Assembly: GCA_963576565.1 (NCBI GenBank) | Contig: OY755045.1 | Coordinates: forward strand, 7,313,477-7,377,476 | Reading direction: 5' to 3' | DNA from: Aspidapion aeneum | Lineage: Eukaryota; Arthropoda; Insecta; Coleoptera; Brentidae | Length of the DNA: 64,000 nucleotides | Part shown: positions 32,361 through 43,744 of the stretch, in pieces | Position numbering within the stretch: the first letter of the stretch is position 1 | Layout: each line of letters begins with the position of its first letter | Position numbers and translations under genes: made by a program | The notes under the pieces: model-generated | Database searches by the model: none | Told to the model about the DNA's origin: nothing | Seen by the model: the letters and a program-made list of their open reading frames with translations, nothing else

Positions 32361-32387
32361 TTGTTGAAAGGTGTATAGACAGACAGT

Positions 32388-32620
32388 CAGCGGCGTAGCG
32401 TGGGTGGGGCGCGGGGGGTTCGTCGCCCCCCCCCCCCCGCCCAGAGGGTAATGGCGCCCTTGTGACTTATCGGCCGCCCCCTCACACATGATGACCTTTT
32501 TTTTTTTTTGTTTTTTTTTTGTTCGCAAGATTCGTGAGAGGCGCCCATGTGACTTATCGGCCGCCCCCTGACACATGATGACTTTTTTTTTTTGGTCGCA
32601 AGATTTGTGAGAGGCGCCTT
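32388..32620. mobile_element. G-run element with 87-bp internal duplication
   Basis: It starts CAGCGGCGTAGCGTGGG. A unit beginning tgtgacttatcggccgcccc occurs at 32461 and 32548, and each carries catgatgac, a T run, and (t/g)tcgcaagatt. This core is shared with 16712-16938, 24744-25035 and 37225-37399. The right end is not identified. Confidence 0.65.
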
Positions 32621-32649
32621 TTTGACCTTTTTGTTTTTTTCTGTTAACT

Positions 32650-33640
32650 GTTCGAGTGCCAAGAAATAAAAGCTGGGAGAGTTATAGAACATAATAGAAA
32701 TTTGAAATATCTAAGACCTAGAGATTCTCTAGGTAGATATGAAATAATTAAAAGAAACGATATGAACAGCATAGAACCTAACGTTAAAGAGGATATTATA
32801 AATATCACAAAACTATTCTATATAGAATTAGACCAAACAAAAAGGGAAACATCGCGAGAAGCCATAAAGAAACTTCAAACAAAAATAAAGAACATAAATT
32901 CAGAACTACAACCGGAAATAAGCAAAGCGGAAATAAAGAGAGGATTAAAGAAAATGAAAAATTACAAATCACATGGAAAAGATGGAGTAACGGCAGAAAT
33001 GCTAAAGCACGATGGTATAACGTAATAAGATATTCCTGACGATGTCGCCTATATAACACTAACAGATAAGAAAGAAGATCTCATCATCACAAACACAGAT
33101 GAATATCACGATCAGAATAAACCAAGATAAATTAGAACAAGTAGAGGAATATATAGGACAAATTATTTAAAAAAAACCAAACAGCTGAAATCGAGAGACG
33201 AATAACGGAAGTGTTTAACCAATGTATCCTTCCTACGTACGAAATCAAACATGGATAAGGCGACAAAAACCCAAAGATCAATGGAAAGACAGGTTATATG
33301 TAAAGCTAAATAAAGATATAGAAAAAGGAATGAATGGATAAGAAATAAAACAATAGTAAGGGATGTGAGAGGAGAGGTAGCAAAATTAAAATGGAAATTT
33401 GCGGGTCAAATATGAGACAGAAAGACGATCGATGGAAGAAATGTATTGTAATATGGAGATCTTGGGAAAATAAAAGAGGTAGGGAAACACCCCAAATAAA
33501 ATGGGCGGACGATTTAAAGAAACATGCGGGAACTAGATGGATGAACACGGCGACAGACAGAGAAGAGTGAAAGATATTGGGGGAGGCCTATGTTTAAAGA
33601 TGGATCGAACAAGGCTCAATAGATTGATAGATAGAGTGGA
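32650..33640 (+). pseudogene. RTE-like LINE, internally deleted
   Basis: The first part, 32702-33025, encodes the linker and start of the reverse transcriptase domain: ISKAEIKRGLKKMKN, KSHGKDGVTAEMLK. A deletion then removes the polymerase. The sequence resumes near 33050 and continues to the family's C-terminus in broken frames, with KWKFAGQI, GRETPQIKWADDLKKHAGTR, then TDREEWKILGEAYV. This ending is characteristic of RTE-like LINEs. The copy ends in a (GATA)n-like tail, gattgatagatagag, near 33622-33637. Homologous minus-strand pieces are at 35150-36245. Confidence 0.75.
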
Positions 33641-34047
33641 CGTACTTTGTCAGATACTCAGTACTGACTGAACTGGGTAGTACACTTAATTGGTACTTGA
33701 TAGTACTGGCGGTTAAGTAATAGGTGTTAGATTACGGATATTTTCGCTAAATACTGGCCTGCGGCGGGCTTTTAACACAAACTTAAAGCATGTTTATCTC
33801 AAATCCAAAAGGTATGATCTTTCATCAATATTTCTGCCCATATGGATAGATCGGATATGTTTTTCTTTAAGTTGTCGTCATGCAGGAATGTGGCCAGGAA
33901 ATTTTTTTTCGTCAATGTTTTAAACTTCTTTTCATGCATCTATTTTAAATGATACACCAAACTTTAAGGGGCAGTAGGATAGGGTTTGCGTCAAATCTCT
34001 TTGTTTTTTAGAAACAAAGAGTCAAAATTAACATATTTTTGCATTTT
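33641..34047. other. Unassigned sequence
   Basis: No supported feature. The words tactgac and gtacttgatagtactgg give weak local palindromes. Confidence 0.3.
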
Positions 34048-34049
34048 TA

Positions 34050-34420
34050 CCTTCCTAGCACGCGTAGCAATGGCTAGAGAAGGAATTATTTTCGACGAAA
34101 AAGATTTTTTTGAGATGACGCCAAAAATGTCTTATTTGGATGTATTTAGACCAATCCTAGCAATATCGTCGTGATGTCTGTCTGTGTATATATTACTTCT
34201 ATTCGTAATATGATAGCTCCTAAACCGCTGAACCGATTTTCATAAAATTTTCAGGTAAAATAGTGTTCGACACTCTTACGAGCGGATTAGATTTTGGTCA
34301 AAATCCATTAATGCTAAGGAAAGTTTTTTGATAAATAAAACTTAGAAAAACGTAGCATCGTATCAATTTCGTAATATAGTAGACTATATTTTGTTCAATA
34401 ATTCGTGTTATAACCAAAAA
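34050..34420 (+). mobile_element. Dispersed hairpin-ended repeat, plus-strand copy (left piece)
   Basis: It starts with the hairpin ccttcctagcacgcgtagca followed by atggctagagaagg. It then has the tcctaaaccgctgaaccgat block, and at 34423 it is interrupted by a Penelope-like insertion. It continues at 35053-35145. The open frame at 33986-34174 overlaps it and is not a gene. Confidence 0.75.
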
Positions 34421-34466
34421 CTTAGAAATAAAATTTCGGACTTTCATTGTCTTTATTTATTTTAAA

Positions 34467-34885
34467 TTCTGGATGCTGGGACGGACACGAAAAGACCTCG
34501 GACTGCTGATAGGTACTCTAACCGGACATAACCGGTTGAGGAAGCACATGAAACGTATAGGAGTCGAGAATGACCCTACCTGCCCAGCCTGTGGACAGGA
34601 AGAAGAGACATCAAGACACCTCGTGGCAGAATGCGAGGCCTACGATGAGACAACAGGTACTCGGAGCGCCAACTCTGAGGGAGGAAGAACTGCACATGCT
34701 CAAATGGGCAGACTTACTGGACTTTGTAAAGAGAACAGGAAGGCCCAATGAGTTACCCGACCATCAAAGGAAAGTGCAGAAAGTGGGTTAAGGGACAGAC
34801 TTGGGGCATGGCAAAAAGGGCCTACTCTGGCCTACTTGTCAGACCTGCGGGTCAACCCCCCCACTACGACTACTACTACTACTAT
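34467..34885 (+). pseudogene. I-like LINE 3' end, short copy
   Basis: It begins MLGRTRKDLGLLIGTLTGHN and reaches CPACGQEEETSRHLVAEC, a CCHC-type zinc knuckle at the LINE C-terminus. It then continues to KWADLLDFVKRTGRPNELP with one frameshift around 34650. The 3' untranslated part ends in an (ACT)n tail at 34866-34885. It is nearly identical to 37989-38300 on the minus strand and is strongly 5'-truncated. Confidence 0.85.
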
Positions 34886-34890
34886 TTTGA

Positions 34891-35004
34891 AAACACGACG
34901 TTTCGGTTAGTAAGTATCTCTAACCGTTATCAAGTGTAAACTGCACAGCAAACAGTTTACACTTGATAACGGTTAGAGATACTTACTAACCAAAACGTCG
35001 TATT
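34891..35004. repeat. Near-perfect 53-bp-arm hairpin
   Basis: The arms 34891-34943 and 34953-35004 differ only at one or two bases around the loop cacagcaaa. Within each arm, ggttag...ctaacc forms a nested stem next to gaaac (left arm, minus strand) or aaaac. This recalls a degenerate hammerhead stem II, but the CUGANGA box is not kept. Confidence 0.8.
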
Positions 35005-35052
35005 ATTAAAATAAATAAAGACAATGGAAGTGTCTACGAGTTTCAAACAAAG

Positions 35053-35145
35053 AACCAAAAACTTCGTAGGAGCTTTAGTTTCTAAGATATTTATAAAAGA
35101 CTGTTTTCAAGGCTAATATATTATCATGGCTTCACTTAATGTGTG
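35053..35145 (+). repeat. Dispersed hairpin-ended repeat, right piece
   Basis: It resumes the repeat cut at 34423, with tcgtaggagctttagtttct and aaggctaatatattatcatg. Confidence 0.65.
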
Positions 35146-35149
35146 ATAA

Positions 35150-36245
35150 TAGGCTAGCTTGGTTTACTCGGATCGTGATATCTTCATCTGTGTTTGTTAT
35201 GATTTTAGTTTTAGTGTAATTCATACTCAAGCCTATATTTTTAGCCGCTGCATCCAGTTCTTTCAGCATTTATATCAGTTCTTCTTTTTTACCTGTTATT
35301 AAGGCGATATCATAATCATATCTTAGGTGGTTCAAGTATTGTCCGTTTACTTTAATGCCTATTTCTTCCCAATATAAGTTTTAAAAACATCTTCCAGTGT
35401 ATAGTTAAATAGATATAGTAGAATGTTGTATTCGTTGGCTCTATCAGAATTTTCAAATGTTAATGGGTGGTCAACTGTACTGAAACCTTTTTTGAAGTTT
35501 GTTTGCTGTTTTGACTGATAGCCATTGAGGGTGCAAACGTAAGTTGGGTTGAGTTTAGGTTGGCTGGTTCACCACTTACACCACTCATTCGAGAAATACC
35601 CAATATTTTGAGATAAGAAATTGAAAAACGTAATAGTAAAGTTTATTGAAAGGAAATCAGTAAAAACGATGCATATAAAATATCTAAAGTGCACCTACCT
35701 TAGTTTTCATCTAGTTGCAGTCGTTTTGGTCGCTTGGAAGATAGGAAAAACGGGAAAATTGTAGCACTCACGGCGTTTCTTGTGCCTTCTTGTCGGTTTC
35801 CCGATTGCGACTCCTCGCGCAGATTCGCGCGTGTCTCGGTGCGGGGATAAGTCATATGCATATACCCCGCGAAATTTGAAATGAAAAATAATATTAAAAT
35901 ATAAAAGTAGCCAAAAGCTGGCAAATAATTCTTGCACCAACAGCCATCAAATTTTGTTGTTAATATGTTGATGAAAATCTTATAAATTACATTGAGGATT
36001 GTTATAGGTCGATAGTTTTTTAAGTCTGCTCTATTGCCATTCTTTTGTAGAATAATGACTACGGATTTTTTCCAGTTGTCTAGGATTAGTTTTTATTTTA
36101 GTAATTTATTTAGTAGAATATGGAGGGTATTAACTACAGATTTACCACCGTACTTGAGCATTTCTGCCGTTACTCCCTCTTTTACATGTGATTTGTTATT
36201 TTTCATATTCTTTAATGCTCTCTTTATTTCTGCTTTGCTTACTAA
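35150..36245 (-). pseudogene. RTE-like LINE reverse transcriptase, interrupted
   Basis: Minus-strand reading starts near 36245 with ISKAEIKRALKNMKNNKSH and EGVTAEMLKYGGKSVVNTL. After a stop it continues as LDNWKKSVV and then LKNYRPITILNVIYKIF, the fingers of the polymerase. A ~360-bp insertion at about 35590-35950 follows. The palm then resumes as RYDYDIALITGKKEELIEML and AKNIGLSMNYTKTKI. The catalytic F/Y-A-D-D box reads YDYD, so it would be inactive even without the stops. It is the same family as 32650-33640. Confidence 0.78.
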
Positions 36246-36302
36246 TATAGACCGGGGGACAAGGTTCGGCAATTTTTTTTTATTCGGCCCTCGCTTCGGC
36301 AC

Positions 36303-37224
36303 AAAAATTTTACGGCAAAGAAAACGAAGCCATATTGTGTTATTTTTGTTTTTGATATTATGAAGATTTTGTTATTAAATAACATGCTAATTTTAAAGGA
36401 TGTAATTTGCATTTTGAGAAAAAAAAACTTCATATAAACATATGTATGTATGCATGTCCTAAACAATCTAACTTGTGCGATACAAGGTGTTTAAAGACTT
36501 TCAGAAAATCTCCTTTTTTATTAATATCTGTAATACTGCTCTAGATATTTTTGTAAAGTTTTATATTCTGTATGCCTATATAATATTAAACACTAAGTAC
36601 CTATTAACATAATTAATATCTAATTTTTTCACAAAATGAAAATTAAAAAAATAAAATAAAAACGTACAAAATTTCAACATACAACAGTACTGCCCCCGTT
36701 AGTTAAAAGGCTGCAAGTATTTTTTTTTCGAATTTAGGTTTTTGGTCTCGACGGATTTTCCATCATGTCCTATGAAATAAAATTAAAAAAAAAAAAACAA
36801 AAAAAAAACAAATAGCAGTAACTGTGTACTGCCTTATGTTGGAGTATTTTTTCCGAACCACACTTTCGTCACTTGCGCCCTTTTAACTACCGGGGGCAGA
36901 GCAGGTATGCTAATTTTTCATATGGTAACGACTTTTTTAATAATGAACTTGATGCTGCAATTTTATCTATGATCTCCTTAATTTGAATTGGACCCAATAC
37001 CGATTTTTCAATCGGTTAATCGATTTCTTAGATTTTTTCTGTATTTTAGTACCAAAAATGATCTTTCGCAACTAAGATATGAGATATTGGCAAGGCGGTA
37101 CTGAAGGGGGAGATCAGGGGGATCAATCCCCACCAACATAGTCAACAAAGTGTTAAAAGTAATTTCACAACAGCAACACAAGTAAGAAAAAAAATCGGGA
37201 GGGGGGGGTTTGTCCCCCCTCCCG
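36303..37224. other. Unassigned AT-rich sequence; possible outer arm of a G-run element
   Basis: No gene. Around 37091 a caaggcggtactgaaggggg motif might be the far end of the G-run element at 37225-37399, but the match is weak. Confidence 0.3.
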
Positions 37225-37399
37225 CGGTATTGGCGCCCCATGGGTGGCCGAAGCGCCCTAAGCGTATTAGCAGGACCGGCAAATTAAGAAGCCGGCAAAG
37301 AAGACATGATGACCTTTTTTTTTTTTTTTGGTCGCAAGATTTCTGAGGGGCGCGTTAGTAGTCGGCCCCCGCCGCCCCTTCACGCATGCTACGCCGCTG
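37225..37399 (-). mobile_element. G-run element, core copy
   Basis: The right end is the inverse of CAGCGGCGTAGCATGCG, matching the start of 32388-32620. The core catgatgacc, a T run, and ggtcgcaagattt are shared with three other elements. The left boundary is uncertain. Confidence 0.55.
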
Positions 37400-37904
37400 C
37401 CTGCCGGGGGATAATTAGGAACGAATAACTTAATTTTTATTTGATATTTGTGATTTGTTAGGGGAAGCAATGCTTCCCATGCTTACAAGGACCGCCGTCC
37501 CTGACCTTTAGATATCAATGTAACATTCCTTAAGTCCATCCCTGTATCTCAAATAATATTTGCCATAATATAAAATCTTTATTACCCGTAGATAAATAAA
37601 TCGTATAAGAGCGTTTGCAGACAAGGTTAACATTTTAGCACATATAATTAAGAACTATTTATAATACTTACATCTTGGAGGTAGGTAGGTAGCGTTAATT
37701 TTTTTTCTTCTCCGTTTTTAATGCACTGTCGAGTATCATAAAGTGGATGAAAAAGATCATCAGATAAGGTACGAGATAGAGAAAGATGATATGTGTCTAT
37801 AAATTGTACAGTCGTAATCATAAAATACGATTTTATACAGGCTCTTCCAGATTAAGTGTCTACAATTTCTAACTTTATTAATACAAATTTATTAACTATA
37901 CAGT
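37400..37904. other. Unassigned sequence
   Basis: No supported feature was found. Confidence 0.3.
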
Positions 37905-39028
37905 AGTAGTAGTGGGGGGGGGGGTTGACCCGCAGGTCTGACAAGTAGGCCAGAGTAGGCCCTTTTTGCCATGCCCCAAGTCTGTCCCTTAACCCACTCT
38001 CTGCACTTCCCTTTGATGGTCGGGTAACTCATTGGGCCTTCCTGTTCTCTTTACAAAGTCCAGTAAGTCTGCCCATTTGAGCATGTGGAGTTCTTCCTCG
38101 CTCAGAGTTGGCGCTCCGAGTGCCTGTTGTCTCATCCTTGCGTAGGCCTCGCATTCTGCCACGAGGTGTCTTGATGTCTCTTCTTCCTGTCCACAGGCTG
38201 GGCAGGTAGGGTCATTCTCGACTCCTATACGTGTCATGTGCTTCCTCAACCGGTTATGTCCGGTTAGAGTACCTATCAGCAGTCCGAGGTCTTTTCGTGT
38301 CCGTCCCAGCATCCATCTAATTCTGGTCGCTTTTGGACGGTCTACGAATTCTCTGGTCTGTCTGCAACCCGTTCCTGTTTCCCAGGAGTTTAATAGCGCG
38401 TCCTGGGCCCATTTGTTGAGTCCGCTTTGCACTTGTCTTTTTGTTACGCCCAAAAGTGGCTCCGGTCCTACATAGGCGGTTCCTGCCCCGAGTCGTGCGA
38501 GTTCGTCCGCCTTCTCGTTGCCTGGTACCCCCGTATGTCCCGGAACCCAAACCAACGTCACCCGTTTGCCATCGCTTAGGGTCTCCGGCGCCTCTGCGCA
38601 TTCTTCCACCAAGCCGTCAGCAATCTTGGGTGCGTTTAGCGTCTTCAGGGTGGCTTGACTATCAGAGCATATATATATAAGCTCCTCTTCGCTGTTCCGA
38701 ACCTCTTCTACCGAGCGAGTAGCTCTTCTGAACTTCTAGTTTTTCCACGTATACTCCCGCTGCTGTGGTTTGCCTCTCTGATAGTTTGGATCCATCAGTG
38801 TAGCAAACTAAAGCGCTCTCCTTAAACATCATTTCGTCTCTCTGCCACGCTTCCCTGTCTAGGATGTGGATTTTGTACCTCTTCTCGAGCCTCCAAGGTG
38901 CGTGTGCTCTGCTGACCGTCATTGACGTGAGGGGGATTTCCGTGGATTTCTCTAATTGTTAGCTCTTCTATAGCTAGATGACCAGCTGTTTCCCATCTTC
39001 CTCTCCACTGACCCGTGTCCCTTAGACG
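37905..39028 (-). pseudogene. I-like LINE: RNase H and C-terminal zinc knuckle
   Basis: On the minus strand, 38662-38922 encodes the start of a ribonuclease H domain, VCYTDGSKLSERQTTAAGVY, with the first catalytic aspartate in TDGS. After a frameshift near 38700 comes YICSDSQATLKTLN (second aspartate in SDSQ), and then VTLVWVPGHTGVPGNEKADE with the final H and D. The 207-codon frame 37989-38612 carries on through the CPACGQEEETSRHLVAEC zinc knuckle. An RNase H fused after a LINE polymerase is typical of the I superclade. The polymerase itself is missing (5' truncation near 39028). The (TAG)n-type tail is at about 37903-37912. Confidence 0.88.
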
Positions 39029-39599
39029 TTATAAACTATACAAATAATTTAAAACAATAAGCTAGTAGAATTTTTCACGGCCGTTGAGGTGGTATACTAA
39101 ATAACAAACCTTTTTTTTATTGGGTCGTGACGTTTTTTTAAGCTTTGACTGTAGAATTGTTTCTAAACTAATTACTAAAACCAGAATTTTTATTTTAAGA
39201 ATTTGATAAGATAAATAAGACTAAGCTTTATTGTTTGAATTTTATTTTGAGATTGAATCCTTGTACTTTATTTATTGCCCGCTTTATTATTTTACGGTTA
39301 ATAGTTTTTTAGTAGGTATAATTAGTCAGCACCTGTGATTTGATGGTTAAAAAATCAAAAAGTCAAAATAGAGCATTTATATCATCCTTGGACGCCTAGA
39401 AATATATGTGCCAACTTGCATTGCACAACAACGTCGTTTCTTTCGTCTAACTAACTAGCTGCTCCTCCAGAGGTGTTAAAAACTACCACAAGATTTAAAA
39501 CTTTTTTAGGGTTGAAAAAAAGTATAATGTGACAGATGAAAACAGATGAAAAATAAGCTTTTTTTTGGCACTTAGTGAGGTTTCTTCCCTAATCGACTG
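39029..39599. other. Unassigned AT-rich sequence
   Basis: No supported feature was found. Confidence 0.3.
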
Positions 39600-40150
39600 T
39601 TGATATCTATTCGTAAGTTTGACATATTCGTGTCGCAGCAAATTTTTCGGAATAAGTTTTCAATTTTTTTCAAATAAATAAACAAAATTTTAAATTACTT
39701 CTTTTTGAAAAGCAAATTTTCCAAAAAACATTTTTTTCAAGTTCAAAATTTTTAAGAACTTTTCTTGAAAACTAATTTTTTTTTAAAAGTGTTTTTTTGA
39801 AAAAATATATTTTCAAAAAAGGAGTTAAAAAAAAGCGTTTTTTGAAAAAATGAGTTTTGGAAAAAAATATTTTTGAAAAATTTAATTTCGAAAATATTTT
39901 TGAAAAAGCTTTAATAAAAATTTTAGTTTGAAAAATGATTTTCAAAAATTTTGCATTTAGAAATATCAATTTTGAAAAAGGGTATTCGAAAATCTTGTCG
40001 AAAAATTTTCCGCTCGAGTGAAATATTTTTACGAAAAAACTTATCAAAAACTTAGTTTTTGAAAAAAAAATGTTTTTCTTAAAATCAGTTTCGAAAATCT
40101 TGTCATAAAAAGTTTTCAAAAACTTTATTTTTGAAAAAGAAAATGATTTT
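39600..40150. repeat. Low-complexity tract of TTTTTGAAAAA-like motifs
   Basis: About 500 bp is built from irregular repeats of tttttgaaaaa and aaattttcgaaaa in alternating polarity. Every short stretch is near-palindromic. The open frame here is a low-complexity F/K/S/I-rich reading and is not a gene. Confidence 0.75.
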
Positions 40151-40433
40151 CCTAAAATTGTCTTTTAAATATCTAAAATAAATTTTTGCTTATCTTGAAG
40201 AATTTGTAAAGAACCCTGTACCATGTACTCATTACATATTTTTAACTAAAACCGAAGTACTTGTACAAATATTTCACACCTTTATAAAACACTTGTGCCT
40301 CGAGGTACGACCTGACGGTACTTGTGATTAATTGATTTTCTTATGGTGCCTAGGTAACTAACTTTAAATCGATTGCTCATTTAACCTGTCCTTGTCTTAA
40401 TTAATACGAAGTATTTTTTTTTCAAATATTTTA

Positions 40434-40565
40434 AAGGATAAAAAAAACGAAATTAATAGGCAAAAGAAGGAAAAAGAACAGGAAAATAAGAAAAAGAAAT
40501 AACCAAAACGAAGAAGTACGAAAAAAAAATGAGAAACAAGAAAAAATAGAAACAGAAAAAGAGAA
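40434..40565. repeat. Purine-rich A/G tract
   Basis: An almost C/T-free run built from gaaaaagaa and aagaaaaa words. Non-coding simple sequence. Confidence 0.6.
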
Positions 40566-40889
40566 AGCCTAGCCCATTAGCATACACCAAGTGAACTCCA
40601 CGCTATATCAGTCTTGAAAACAGTTTTTGTAAATATCTCAGAAACGGAAGCTCCTACGAATTTTTTAGTAATAACATAAATTATTGAGAAAAACGATTTC
40701 CACTATAATTTATTTATACAAACCGCATTAGCATTAAGGGATTTTGACCAAAATCTAATCAGATCTACCGTATTGTACACTATTTTACCTAAATGTTTCA
40801 TGGAAATCGGTTCAGCGGTTTAGGAGCTATCGTGTTACGGACAGACAACACACATAGACACTCGCACAGACATACACACACATATGGAC
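40566..40889 (-). mobile_element. Dispersed hairpin-ended repeat, left piece
   Basis: It begins near catacaccaagtgaactcca and includes tcggttcagcggtttaggag and an ACAC-rich tract. It is interrupted by a LINE at about 40890 and resumes at about 41990-42060, where the ccgttatctcaaaag block occurs. Confidence 0.65.
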
Positions 40890-41990
40890 AGACGTCCAAA
40901 ATAGGGAGACTCATGTTGCCTTTGTGGACCTACAAAAAGCATATGATACCGTTCCAGTAGACAAACTATGGACAGTGTTAGAACAAACTCATATCAATCA
41001 TACATATATAAAAGCGATAAAAGAACTATAAAAAGGGTCAAAATCTAAAATTAAAATTGGAAATCGACTTTCAAAAGAATGCCTGGAAACGAAGTAAGAC
41101 AGGGATATTGTATCTCTCCAACTCTTTTTAAAATTTATATCGCAGTAGCTCTAAAAAACTGGAAACGCAAAGTACACAGCATGAGAATACAAGTTAACGA
41201 CCGATTTACCATATACACAGTACAGTTTGCTGACGACCAAGTAATTGTAGCTAATGATAAAGAAGACATGAAGTATATGATGAGAAAGTTAACGGAAGAA
41301 AACCAAAAGTGGGAGTTAACAGCGAACGTGGACAAGACACAGTACTTATGTATTGGAAACGAATCAAGTGAGTTAGAACTTGAGAATGGACAAACAATAT
41401 CTCCGTGTAATGAGTATGTATACTTCGGTGTCACATCTGAGAGACTGTAAACAACTTGAAAAGAATAGTAAAAGAAAAAAGGTTATTGGTTGTCTTAACA
41501 GTATTTTATGGAGCAGAGATATAAAAAAAATGTTAAATTTAAGATATATTTTACAATGGTGAAAAGCACGCTGTTGTACGGAATAGAGACTTGTCGCGTA
41601 GCAGAAAAATCCAAAGCAAAAATGGAAAGTGTTGAAATGGATGCAATAAGATGATCAATGAAAATATCTAGAACAGATCAAATAAGAAATGGGATCATAA
41701 AAGAAATAATGGGAATCAAGGGAAGCATAACGGATGACATCACTAAAAGACAACTAATATGGACGGCCATGTACAACGGATGAGCGACGAAAGATTACCA
41801 AAGCAGGGCCTAGAATGGCAACCAATAGGGCGCAGAAAAAGAGGGCGTCCTAAACTGGAATAGCAACAGTCAATCCAAAGATCAAAAAAAAAAAAACCTG
41901 ACGGAAGATGATTGTCAGGTTCAAAGGAGGTGGAGAATTGGCGTCGGACAATGTAGAAAAACGTTCTAAACCGACATAGTAGTAGTAGTA
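40890..41990 (+). pseudogene. LINE family A, copy 3, with polymerase motifs
   Basis: This is the longest copy of the family here. Motif A reads FVDLQKAYDTVPVDKLW. After a stop and frameshift come NEVRQGYCISPTLFKIYI (motif B), then VQFADDQVIVANDKEDM (motif C with an intact FADD), then the KTQYLCIG segment in the 41079-41450 frame. Further broken frames give KSTLLYGIET and the basic GRRKRGRP end. The (TAG)n tail is at about 41976-41988. It lies inside the dispersed repeat, with a ragged acgtc-aaaata duplication on both sides. It is non-functional because of several stops. Confidence 0.85.
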
Positions 41991-42060
41991 CGTCAAAATA
42001 CCCCCAAAAAACGAATTTTCGCCGTTATCTCAAAAGGGTTTTTTTCGTCGTAATGAAGGT
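41991..42060 (-). repeat. Dispersed hairpin-ended repeat, right piece
   Basis: It resumes the repeat interrupted at 40890, ending with cgtaatgaaggta. The terminal hairpin is degenerate here. Confidence 0.55.
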
Positions 42061-42701
42061 AAAAAAGAAGGAGGGCAAGAAGAAAATAAAAAAAAATTGT
42101 GTGTGCTTAAGACCACACGGCAGAAGTGTTAAACTTCAACAAGGAGAAATTAATAATACTGGCCTTCATCTGCATCATCATATCGCTCGCTGAATGTTCC
42201 TCTCACAGTTAGTCGACTCGAGCCTACTTCAGCCGAATGAGCGTTACATAGCCGAGCCTGACGGCTCAGTTCAATTCACTACCCACAAAAACTGCTAAAC
42301 GCGCCTAAAGAAGTTTACGCTTCAAAAATTAAAAATACAAAGACAAAGAAACATAATTTGGCCTACTGCAGATAATGATCTAAAAACCAAGATTTCCAAA
42401 AAAATGCGCAACTGTGAAGGAGACCCATTAAAATCGTTAAAGGCATATTTTGGGGACACTTTTTAAAAAATATATCGACCATTACCTGTCAGAAACCAAA
42501 TCTGGTGTTCTCTATAAAACCGCGGGTGATTTCTGAAGTGACTCCTGCTGCGAATTAAATAGGCTCTGATATAAATGGGACAAGTCGTATTGTTTTACAG
42601 AAATTTTTATGAATATTTTCTCAAAACAAGGTCATACGGATAATTAAAATTTAAGATTTGTGAAAATTAAAGTTATAAATGTATAAAAAAAATATTTAAA
42701 T
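42061..42701. other. Unassigned sequence
   Basis: No supported feature was found. Confidence 0.3.
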
Positions 42702-42931
42702 AAAAAAACACCCAACTGCTTAATATACTTGTAACTACTAGTCGCAGTTGAGTACAAAATTGATAGGTATACCTATAATGTATGACATGCTTTAATTTTT
42801 TTTGATGTCCAAAGCGCACTTACGAAATTATACAGTTTTGTATTTTTGTGAATCAGGTTATTGGCTAATTTTGTACCCAAGTGCGACTAGTAGTTACAAG
42901 TAAATTTAGCAGTTGGGTGTTTTTTTTTTAT
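42702..42931. mobile_element. Hairpin MITE with ~60-bp arms
   Basis: The left arm 42702-42761 starts aaaaaaacacccaactgct and the right arm 42868-42931 is its inverse. Both contain cttgtaactactagtcgc. The ~106-bp loop is unique. Non-coding. Confidence 0.78.
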
Positions 42932-43344
42932 TTTCAACTTTTAGGTCTAATTATGTTAAAAAATACGTGTAGATTTTCTGCGGACGCGAATAGTATTACC
43001 TTCCATTGAGTGAAGGTGGGGGAGGAGAGAGGGAGGAGAGCAGAAAGAATTTTTGAAATCGCTCCATGTAAAAGGTATAGCTACATCTATTACTAATAAG
43101 GAGGTTGGGGAGAAGACAGGGAGAGGAAGGGGAAAACTAGTAAAATGATATATAAATAAAATAAATAAATAAATGTTTATTTTCAATCTTTCAAGGTACA
43201 GCAATTTAACTTAACTAAATTGAATTAAAAGAATTGGAAATAGAAAAACAAGTGAAAATAAATCAAAACACATGAAGTGGCGTAAAAGTCATTAGATTTT
43301 AAAGGCATAATAATCTAGAGTTTTATTTTTAACTAATTGGATTA
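42932..43344. other. Unassigned sequence
   Basis: Purine-rich around 43010-43140; otherwise nothing is recognised. Confidence 0.3.
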
Positions 43345-43455
43345 AATTGTCACTATTGGGTTAGCTGGTCACTATCGAGTTAACTTGTCATTATCGGCTT
43401 AAGTTGTCACTATCGGGTTTGAAGAGACACTATTGGGTTTTTAAAGACACTATTT
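43345..43455. repeat. Minisatellite, ~20-25-bp units
   Basis: Five to six imperfect units around gtcactatcgggtt. The first four are in tight register and the last two are T-rich variants. Confidence 0.65.
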
Positions 43456-43744
43456 TGAAATTCACACATTTTGTGAAACAAAGTATACATAATTAAAATG
43501 TTGGTTTTAATGAAACAAATTTTCAATATCAATATTGGTTTTATATATCCAGTTTTTTATTAAGAACGTATATTTTTTTAATTTTTTAATTTCACTAGGT
43601 ATTAAGTTAAATAATTTTGGAACAATAGAACTTATGCATTTTGTTCCTATTTCCTTATTCGACCGTAAGGTTTTTGTTTTTTGCTTCACAACGCTTGTAG
43701 TTCTATGTGGGTGGTGGTAAATCTCAATTTTTTCTTTTGTATTA

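Larger units (their letters stand above)
34424..35052. mobile_element. Penelope-like inverted pair hosting a LINE tail
   Basis: The outer segments ttgtctttatttattttaa and its inverse, at about 34449-34467 and 35006-35024, frame a perfect central hairpin (34891-35004). The insertion is bounded by a 12-bp duplication, aaccaaaaactt, at 34412-34423 and 35053-35064. The sequence cgacgtttcggttagtaagt, with its matching inverse, resembles LTR-like ends of Penelope elements. A LINE tail (34467-34885) was inserted into the left half later. Confidence 0.55.

Noticed and set aside
34891..35004. Active hammerhead ribozyme in the 53-bp-arm hairpin
   Set aside because: A stem II-like pair and gaaac are present, but the CUGANGA box is altered at two positions, so only resemblance is claimed.
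39772..40119. 115-codon F/K/I/S-rich frame
   Set aside because: Low-complexity tttttgaaaaa tract; no start context or motif.
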